From Valencia hispanica (Eukaryota; Chordata; Actinopteri; Cyprinodontiformes; Valenciidae): 64,000 nt of DNA. The DNA is taken from positions 56,362,786 to 56,426,785 of the forward strand of contig OY747702.1 of assembly GCA_963556495.2 (NCBI GenBank), written 5' to 3'. The notes under the pieces are model-generated. The model was not told where the DNA came from. It was given only the letters and a program-made list of their open reading frames with translations, and did no database searches. Made by a program: the position numbers and the translations under genes. Position 1 is the stretch's first letter. Each line of letters opens with the position of its first letter. This document shows, in pieces, positions 11,721 to 64,000 of this stretch.

Positions 11721-12829
11721 TACATAATTTTAACAATATTTCAAATAAAACTGTTTCATAATTCATGAGCAAACACTTCAGGCTTTTTAGAAATATATTT
11801 ATTTTTTATGATAGCTTGACTTTTTTATCCTAAAAATCCAGTGATACTAGATAAATCATACAAAGGGACAAACCCTTTTTACTGCTTTTGCAATATACCT
11901 AGTATGGAAACTGCTTAAAATCCTTTAAAAACAACAAAGGATGATTTTTTTTAAAGTAAATAATTTATTTTTCACATTACACAACTAAATTATTAAATAA
12001 TTTTGAAAAAAACATAGTTAATTTCAGCTTTAAGCTCATATCATCTGTCGGTTTGTTCATTAGTCAAAGGTGATTACATTAACAATGCTGCTAAAAAGAG
12101 AAAAGAAGAAAAAAAATCTGCTCACTTATAGAAGCAGTTCTGCTGCTGCTTTACCAGTCTGGTGAGATGCAGCGCCCCCTAGTGCAAAGCCAGAGCTAAT
12201 GTCGGTGGAGGGGAACGCCTCACCAGCGAGACAGATTATGCATTTAGTTATTCATGATTTATTACTATTGTCTTAGCATGCAAATAAAAAGTTATTGGAT
12301 ACATTTTTGAGCAATATTTAGTCCTCAAATTATTCAACCCAGACTTAGGTATCGTATGTGGATACAGCTCAATACATTGACATTTCATTGAAAGTTTAAA
12401 CTATTTTAATATAATGTAAAACAAATGTATTTTATAGAAACAGAGTGATTAATATTTCCAGTAATTATTGCTACCAGTCTGGATGATTTTGTTTTACAGC
12501 TGCTGCAAACCTCGACTCGGTTCAGCTTCTCTTTTTCCTTCCAAGTTTCTTCACATTAATCCCGCTAGTATTGTCTTACAATATGAGCACAGAGATGCGT
12601 TTTGACCTTCTGAACAACTCTGTGTGATCCAAAAGGCCAAAGAGTCCAAATTGCAGCATCGCAAAATCGCTGCAATATTTTAATCCCAAACTACTGCTTG
12701 CATGCAATATTTCGGTACAGTCATATTCAATAAATCGCAATACAGTGTGAATGAAAATTTACTAATTAACGTATCAGGATACGGATAACGTATCAGTGTC
12801 ACTTTATTATTGTCCCTGTAGGGAAATGT
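11721..12829. other. Intergenic AT-rich sequence, nothing recognised
   Basis: There are no open frames of note and no clear repeat ends. The stretch 12130-12230 is less AT-rich than its surroundings (GAGATGCAGCGCCCCCTAG) and may be part of a short repeat. Confidence 0.3.
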
Positions 12830-13045
12830 GTGGGTTCTCTCCGGGTACTCCCATCTTTTCCCAACAGTCCAACAAAAATGTTAGGTTAGGGTGGTCTCTC
12901 TAAATTGCCTTTTGGTATCAGTGTCTGTCTCTGGGTTGTCCTGTGATGGACTGGAAACCTGTCCGGGGTGTCCCTCTGACCACTGGAGATAGGCACCAGC
13001 CGCCCTCTGACCCTGCAAGGATAAGCGGGTATAGACGGCTGTTGA
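12830..13045 (+). repeat. Dispersed fish retroposon tail
   Basis: It contains TGGGTTCTCTCCGGGTACTCCC, CCTGTGATGGACTGGAAACCTGTCC and CAAGGATAAGCGG in that order. I recognise this order as a very common fish repeat that occurs at the 3' end of retroposons. The typical ATGGATGG tail is missing. Confidence 0.6.
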
Positions 13046-13321
13046 ATATTACATCAGACCTACATTTGAGATTAATGAAAAGTATGTTTTAATACCTGCT
13101 TAAAAGTTCAAATGGTACTTGTAATCTGAAGACATCAGCATGCATTTTCTAATTTATTGAATATAACTGCAGTATTTCAGATGTAATTCAGTCAGACTCT
13201 GCATTTCTACAACACATCTGGCTACCTGAATGGCTTCCATTCTGATGCTCGTCAGAGCTTCGGAGACATTAGCTAATGCTAAAGAAAGAAATATATCTGG
13301 ATAATGAAAGTTAACCATAAT

Positions 13322-13556
13322 TTAAAGGGGTCCTAGCATTCAAAACAGCATTTACCTTGTTTACTTTAGGCAGTTTGGGGTGTCAAATGTAAAATACCAA
13401 AAAGTCTGTCCTGTCTCCGACCTGCTTTTCTATGCAAATTCGTAATTTTGTAGACTATTTGCCGCAGAGAAAACAGGCAAAGCTCTGTTAACTCATCATA
13501 GGCCGTAGACACGCCCCCTATGAATTTACATGTCCCCGCCCATCTCAACATCTGTA
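13322..13556 (+). repeat. Left part of a repeat interrupted by the next element
   Basis: The stretch begins TTTAAAGGGGTCCTAGCATTC and contains GACACGCCCCCTATGAATTTACATG. After the 13557-14803 insertion, related GC-box-rich sequence resumes at 14804 (GAGTGGGCGGGGAAAACC). I infer one host repeat split by the insertion. Confidence 0.4.
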
Positions 13557-14803
13557 GCATAGACATATATAAAGAATATGCATTGACCGCTACTGCCTAT
13601 TGGCGCTGATGAGCCGTGGGGCCGCCATCTTGGGCCGGTATCCCCCACACGACTTTGTAATCTGTTTGGCAGACACAATGAAGCGTTAGCACGCGTATTA
13701 AATTATAACTCGCTAAATACTGAACTCATTTTAATGCTGATTTTTTGTCTGCTAACTGCAAACATTTAGCTATGATACAGGACAGATGCTTCGGCCTGCT
13801 TCTATATTCATTGGGTTAAAGACCCGCTCCGATCATCTTTTTGAGCTATTTTAAAGTGGTTTTTAAATTATAATTATGCAGTTTTTAGCCAAAATCACAA
13901 AACCTGTGGCGTTAGAATATTCTGATTTAATCATGAAATGTATGCAAAACACACAATGCTATAAGATAGAGAAGCAGAAAGTACTACTCAGCCATTTTAA
14001 TAATATATACAATATAATTGATGAGTAATATACACATGTATAATATAGATAATACAATAGATATAGATGATATGTAGGCTAATATACAGATTATAAATAT
14101 ATAAAATAAAGATATAGGTAATATATAATATACAGATTTAATATATATATTTATATAATATACAGATTATATATATATATTCATATTATATATAACTATA
14201 TCGTGACATTCTTCAATTCTATTACTATTTCTATCTTCCCATTTTATTCATATTTTCCTATTTACTTCTATCAGATTTCTTAGAACCTTTCTTTTTTTTT
14301 TTTTAAAGAAGGCATTTCTGTTGATGACGCAAAGCTGCTAAAATGATCAGTAAGCTTGTTTGCAATCTACTCAACGGTCGGATGGGTAAATAAGAGAGAT
14401 TTTATACCAGTAAAAAAATATTTATTTCAACAGTAGCATTCTAGTGTCAGATGTAATCTAAGTAAGTGGTTTATCTAAGTAAAAAGTTCCTCAGCCTTCT
14501 TGCCATACTTAACGTTAGCTAAGATTTCGCTGGTGGACATAAATACAGTACATTAATATTATATTTACAAAATACAAATATTAAAAATATTCAGTCTTTC
14601 TTGTGAAAAATTATCCCCCGAGCCCTAATCTCAACAGTCCGCTGATTTGAACAGGAGTACGCCACACAGTATTCAGGCATCTTGCAATAACTGCTGCTGT
14701 CATGGTGGAAGTCTGTGGATGGGAATACCGGCCCAAGATGGCGGCCGCATTTCTTGCCTCAGAGCAGCCAATGTCGGGTCTATTCTTTATATATGTCTAT
14801 GGT
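13557..14803. mobile_element. Non-autonomous DNA transposon with about 85-base terminal inverted repeats
   Basis: The left end CATAGACATATATAAAGAATA (about 13558) is mirrored by TATTCTTTATATATGTCTATGG (about 14782-14803). Inside both ends lie matching CGCCATCTTGGGCCGGTATCCC and GGGAATACCGGCCCAAGATGGCGG. The 1.25 kb interior has no coding capacity. The ends relate it to the repeats at 1027-1225 and 9033-9192. The superfamily was not assigned. Confidence 0.8.
14010..14190. repeat. AT-rich tandem-like tract
   Basis: Irregular repeats of ATATAATATACAGATT and TATATATAT lie inside the 13557-14803 element. This could be simple-sequence expansion. Confidence 0.6.
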
Positions 14804-16500
14804 CTGTAGTGTGAAACTAGTTATATTAACCCTATCATCATAGAGCCATCGGGGCAAACTGGCCAATCAACATGCAGAGTGGGCGGGGAAAACCAGTCTT
14901 TCAACTGAGGGGCTTTATTATGGGATGTATTTGGCCATTTATCAGGGCTTCTAGGCCAGTTTCATTGTGAAGCCGGAACAGAAAGATGGGAGAGCGGCAG
15001 CCTGTCTTAAAGTCCTCATTCAGAACCAGTCTATTTAAAAAATCCTTCTAACTCATACCGAATTGTTTCTGAATTGTTATTTTGTTTTTTAACCATACAG
15101 AACAGCTCAGAAAAGAAACTTCTTATGAGCTAATGCCGGTGTCGTGCGAAGGTAGTTATTATCCCCGTCAGAAACGGTCTTCCCCTGCGTCGGGAGCGCG
15201 CACGTAGAAGGAAGGGCTGTTCCACGTGACTCCGCCACAATCACAACCAACAACGCGTTGAACTAGTGATGTTTTGTCTTTGAATAAGTGAAAACCAAGT
15301 GTCTTTACTTCATCGCTCTGTTTGTTGGTTACCACAGAAATAAATAGATTTATTTTTTAACGTGGTGTCGCACGGTCGGCTTAATAAGAAAACGGTCACG
15401 TCTCTGTAAACTCGATTCATATAAAAATTACACTCAATATAAATTGTTCTCGGCAAGTAAACGACTCTTTCACAATCTCTTAAAAAAATTACTATTTTCT
15501 TTTATTGTTTTACATCGACCAAAGTTCTGTCTGCTAGAAACAAAAATCCACCTTCCTGAGTTCAACACTGAAAAAACGCTGTTTTATTTTAGTGTTATAA
15601 TAAATAACTATAACAAAGTAAAAGAGAATCCGAATCGGGAAGGTTTAATTGCCAAATATGTGAACAGATTCACAACATTAGCAAATTGCTGCGGTTGAAA
15701 AGAGAAATGGCTTGTAGAACATCATTTATATTCTCAAACATTAATAGAAAACGTTTTAGTGATATAAAAAAAGCCTTCCAACCTGTTTCTGCTGACTATT
15801 TTTTGCATGTTCCTACGGGTACTTTGATATTTCTCTTTGGTGGGTGAAGAGAAATAATTCAGGCTGGAAGTCCTCCTTGTCAAAATTACAAGGTACAAAT
15901 TATATTAGGAATTATAATTATGTCCACCAATCTGTATCCCCCAGGTAACTTTTTTATTCATTGGCCAAACCTCTTCAAATCCACAGAATTAAATGGTCAT
16001 AATCCAAGGTAAATATATACCAAACCATCATTTTACGATATCGTCAATTGTTTTTAATTCTTGTCAACTAACCCCTAACCTTAGGCCTATAGGTAGCCTA
16101 CAGTAAAATATTGAAATGTTTTTGTTTGGGTTTTGACTATTTGCTATTTTAAAATGCATGAAGTGAGAGAGAGATGAAGGTTTTGTTAATAGTACCGGCA
16201 AGAATTTAAAATTACTTTCACCCCCATGGTCAAAATTCATACATATTCTGACCTTAAGTATCTTTAAATGCTTTCATGTTTTTGTTTAAATGCTGGTTAT
16301 TATTATTTTTTTCTTACCTAAACAAAGACTTTGATGAGGCCTTGATGCTAAAGGCTAAACACAAGACAGAAAAAGAAAACCCAGCCATCACCTTTCCACA
16401 GTTTATTTCCTTTTAAAATAATTCATACAAATGCATACAGTCACAAACATATCTTTTTCAGGTTGTCATCATTTGACCAAAAATAATGATATTTACTGTA
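14804..16500. other. Downstream intergenic sequence
   Basis: No gene is recognised. The stretch 15140-15280 is less AT-rich and contains GTCGGGAGCGCGCACGT and CCACGTGACT. An 84-codon frame at 15444-15698 shows no recognisable protein features. Confidence 0.3.
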
Positions 16501-17283
16501 GAATATAGAATATGTATACTGTATATTGCTACGCCTACTACTTTACCATAAAGGGGAGGCAACAGTGGACTGTGTGGTACTACCAGGGATGGAATTTCAA
16601 GGAGCACCTAAACTGTCGGCACCCGTCGGTTTGGAGGAGAAGTGTTTGCAGTTGGTGTCAGGAAGAACCAGAGCAGAACCTTTATCTCAGAACCTTTAGG
16701 GCTCCGGAGTCTGCAATGGCGAGAGAAATCTCCATCCCTGATTGCTACGCTTACTACCTCACCATGAAGAAGACCAGGTAGGCAACAGTAAACTGTTTTT
16801 TACAACTCAGCTGCTGGTAGGAGGGGATCCAGAAAGTACTGGCCGGACAACAGCTAGACCCGGGGTTCTGGTTGCTTTACCAGGTGAAACGGCAGTTTTT
16901 GCACCGTGTTTCAATTTTTATGAACGCAACCTGTTAAAGCATCCAATACTTAATGACATTTCTGTCAGAGTTACTCCCCACCTACCGGCGCTGCTTTTTA
17001 GACACAGATACAACCAAGTCACATTGACACAGGCAAGCAGAACACCATATGTACACATAAACACGGAGGCCACAGGGGGCGGTTAAACGGTACATTTGGG
17101 AGGGACCCAGCTTGATATGTTAAAGGGATACCAAGAATCTCAGACACCTTGGTGAAAAGTGCCATCGCTTCTCTGTGCTCATGTCTGTTTGTGGAAAGCT
17201 GAAGCCATTTCTCCTCAAGACGATCAAACTGAGCTGCCGTGCTGCCATGAAAAACGACCTTCAGAGATCGTTTGAGGGAAATC
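16501..17283. other. Spaced direct duplication, no gene recognised
   Basis: ATTGCTACGCCTACTACTTTACCAT... at about 16528 recurs as ATTGCTACGCTTACTACCTCACCAT... at about 16740, each followed by GGCAACAGT and AACTGT/GACTGT. Two overlapping plus-strand frames cover the region (89 and 114 codons), but I recognise no domain. Confidence 0.35.
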
Positions 17284-17892
17284 TAAAGCCTAGTTTATGT
17301 TTCTCTGTTGGTGTCAGTGTTGCAAAGCAGTTCCCCTCCAGGACGGCAGGGGGCGCGGACCTTTTATGGCGGGTCTGCCAACCTTTGCAGTGACGTCTCT
17401 GGAGGACGAGTTTATGTACTCTAGCTTGTAAACACACATCCACTCAAGGAGCAATGGCCGACAGAGGGCGAATTTTTGATTGGGCTGGAAAGCTTTTTAC
17501 TAGAAGTGCAGCTCATAGAATCCTCTAAAAACACATGTAAACAAACAAACAAACAAACAGCGCTCTGTTTTGTTCTCTACACCTCCTGGTGTTCAAAATC
17601 ACCAAAAGACCAGATTAGATAAACTAGCCTTGCAATATAAAGCATCTAGTGGTCAAAAGCTGCATTGACAACAAATTACATCACGTATAGAGCACCGATC
17701 TGGTGAAATGATCTGGGGCTGATGTTGGGCTGACCAATCACAGACGTGCGCTCTCCGTTGCATGGATAGCTAAAAAATTTGGGCTCTACGCTGTCAGTCC
17801 TTGGGTGGCAGTCAGAGAGCCCTTGCGTTGACGGACAATGGCGCTGCTCGTCTCCGCGCCTCCACAGACGGAGAAGCATAAACTAGGCTTAA
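17284..17892. mobile_element. MITE with TIR AAGCCTAGTTTATG
   Basis: The left end TAAAGCCTAGTTTATGTTTCTC is the near inverse of the right end GAGAAGCATAAACTAGGCTTA. The interior is non-coding and includes an AAAC tetranucleotide run at about 17538-17559. A clear target duplication was not found. Confidence 0.65.
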
Positions 17893-19701
17893 CTCTATAA
17901 ACCTTCCATCCCAGGAGCTGTTATGAACTTAAAGTGCACAATAACTTCAAATTTCCAAGCCAGGAAACCTGACAATCCCTAAAAAAAATGAAATATAAAT
18001 CACAACTGGGCTTTTCTATTTTCTTAAAAAAGCAGAAAAGTAACTTTTTGTTTTGTTTTGTTTTGAAAAACAGTTTCCAACATAAAAACAACCACTTGTG
18101 TCACACCCTTTAAAACCTGAAGCACTTCCATATATGGAGGATGACGTTCTGTCTGTAACAACACTTTCATAAAGCTGTTGCTGTCAATAGCTGTAGACAA
18201 AAAAACCAAAGACCTATTTAACAAGAATGTGTTTAAATATGAGGTCAGATTTCCCATCATCCCTCAGAAAAGGTCTCGCCGTTCGAAACATTTTCTGCCT
18301 CGGAATTATAACAGTGTTGCATATCTTGCATTCAAGGGAAAACACCAATCCAACCCTGTTCATGACGCAGGATGGGTCTTTGGGTGTGTTTGTGAGCATG
18401 ACGTTCACCAGATAGGAAAAAAATAGTTCTTTCATTGCCGTTGTTACTTTTCTCTGTCCTCAATAAGTACAAAACATCTGCTGATGTAAGATTGGGACCT
18501 GCGCTCTCCAAACATACTAAAACAATTAGCTGCAGCACTGACTTGTTTTTTCTTCTCTTTGTGTCTGAGCTAGACGAAGAATGTTTGCCTGCTGCTGTCT
18601 GAGTATTCTACCGTCCCTTTCTAGTTTAGCATTATTAGTTTGTAGTAAATTTTAAAGCCAAACTATGTTGTTGTGGGAAAACTAACTGAAAATACCTTTT
18701 GATTTGTGTGACAAACTGTAAGTCATGATGGCTTGTGAGGCAGTTAAAACCCTCAAATTTGACTATGTGGAAAAAGTACTGTCACTGCACAGATCACTAA
18801 CATAGTATAGGCAATCTTGGATGAGAAAAGTGTCAATTCTGCATCAGAGGTATAATGCTGGTCAGAAGGGGAGCAGAAACTGCTGCCAGAATGTGTGAAT
18901 CATTAAATACAAACCAGTTATGACTGTTGTTAAGCTGTTTCTGTCGCCCTCGTTAGCCCATAAATTAAAACGACACGTCGGAATCAAGTGGTCCCAAGCA
19001 AGTATACCATTTTACCAGCTCTCCAAACCTTTCCTCCCACTACACTTTCAGGTTTGGGTCGAACATTTACACAAGTCCCCAGAGCAGAGTAACATGCTCC
19101 TTGAACAAAACCAACAGAAACAAACATTAGATCAACTTTATATCTCTCTAAAGTTGTTCTTTTCTAATGCAACTGGACAGGAAAAGGCAAGCAGGTAGAA
19201 AAACAAAAGCACTGAGTGGCATAAAAACTATTTAGAAAAGAAACAAATGTTAGAAAAAAAATATATTACCAACTGCGGAAACGTAGGTTCCTGAGATGGT
19301 GTGCAAAAAGCTGCCTCTTTTTTGGGGGGGCCTTGCTAATTCAGGGACAAATAAAAAGAAAAATAGATATTGTATTTTTAAACCAGTTTTTTTTTTCCAA
19401 CACTGGAATACAAATATCAGCATGTTCTAAAATCTGTACAGGTTACATTCATTTCAAACCTAGTAACTTTGCTTTTACCACAAACTAAGAAAAGGACACA
19501 GAAAACATGAAACCCTCTAATTTTGGACACCAACAGTCTAAAGATCAGCAATTGGTTGTCGTCTTGGTTGTTGATTAAAGCGCCTGTCGCTTATCCGTTC
19601 CTTCTCCTCCTGTGAAGTGTGACCTGTCTGTTGGGAAGCAGAGCGGTGACTCCGAGCTCAACCTGTCTGATCGACCAGCGTGTGTTTGTGTGCAAGAGGG
19701 G
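17893..19701 (-). other. Presumptive ctbp1 3' UTR and downstream flank
   Basis: This lies directly 3' of the ctbp1 stop codon, has no sustained open frame and no obvious transposon until 17892. I could not fix the polyadenylation site. No AATAAA-type signal stood out close to the stop, and the UTR could be shorter than this interval. Confidence 0.4.
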
Positions 19702-63531
<43,830 letters not shown>

Positions 63532-64000
63532 GGCGTGTTCCCCAGCCGGCCAGCACTCTGCACACACAGGAGCAGGAATCCAGTCAGCATATGGCGGCTG
63601 TGGCCAGCTACCTCGCCTCCCTCAGTCCTTCTCCCAGCCCCTCAGTGACAAGCATACACATGTGCTCCCCCTTTTTTTTCCCCTCCCTTCGCCTCCTCTC
63701 TATCCGCCTCACCCCTCCCTCTGTAGCTACCTCCCTTCCTTCCTCACTTCCTTCCTTCCTTTCTCTCTTTACGCCAAAGATCAACCCCCCCCCCTCCCCC
63801 TCTTTCTCTCTCTCTCTTTCTCTCTCTCACATGCAGAAAAAAGGAAGAGGAGAAGCATGCATCAAGAGTTTAGCAAAGTGCTGCATTCATGGGAGAGCGA
63901 GAGAGTAAATGAGGTGGTGGGGGAAGTCAAAGAAGTGCAGTGTGTGTGTGGGGGGGAGCCAACGTTGGCCAAATGTCATCCTTTGTTTCCTGAAAAACGA
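63532..64000 (-). promoter_or_regulatory. ctbp1: ctbp1 5' flank (5' UTR and probable promoter side)
   Basis: This is sequence immediately upstream of the ctbp1-L start codon on the minus strand. It has long pyrimidine runs on plus (63660-63830, CT repeats) and no clear TATA box. A transcription start cannot be placed from sequence alone. The assignment rests only on position. Confidence 0.4.

Overview
This is eukaryotic, vertebrate DNA and almost certainly from a teleost fish. The evidence is a spliced ctbp1 gene whose exons read close to the human protein, sitting in AT-rich sequence crowded with fish-type repeats: L2-type and L1-type LINEs, Tc1-like and hAT transposons, a Harbinger-like element and many short inverted-repeat elements. 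I see no bacterial features, rRNA, tRNA or CRISPR.

Gene content. One host gene can be defended: ctbp1 (C-terminal binding protein 1, NAD(H)-dependent transcriptional co-repressor) on the minus strand. Its start codon is at 63531 and its stop at 19702. Eleven coding exons, placed by splice sites and reading phase, sum to 1329 nt (442 aa plus stop). The first exon is the long-isoform type (MGSSHLLNKG). Intron 1 is about 23 kb and most of the window is ctbp1 intron. R266, E295 and H315 and the NAD-binding GxGxxG fall at the human residue numbers.

Layout. 1-9.7 kb, downstream of ctbp1: a pile of broken retrotransposons (an APE endonuclease fragment on minus, an L1-like ORF1 with one premature stop, an L2/Rex/CR1-type LINE, and an L2 reverse transcriptase), then a hairpin repeat and an LTR-like unit. 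9.7-19.7 kb: gene-poor sequence with short inverted-repeat elements and the presumed ctbp1 3' UTR. 19.7-33.2 kb: ctbp1 exons 11 to 3, with introns invaded by Tc1-like, hAT-like and Harbinger-like elements; intron 8 holds two inverted copies of a long-TIR element, one of them split by a Tc1-like transposon whose C-terminal codons have expanded into a roughly 45-copy minisatellite. 33.2-40.3 kb: intron 2 with an L1 3' half and several MITEs. 40.4-63.5 kb: intron 1, with a near full-length L2 LINE (esterase-type ORF1 plus endonuclease-RT ORF2) on minus, a pair of head-on hAT MITEs, a BED-finger hAT transposon nested in a second hAT element with both target duplications readable, and a large palindrome. 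63.5-64 kb: ctbp1 first coding exon and 5' flank.

The mobile elements do not form a pathway with ctbp1. Their interest is their order of insertion, their decay, and the tandem repeat born inside a transposase.
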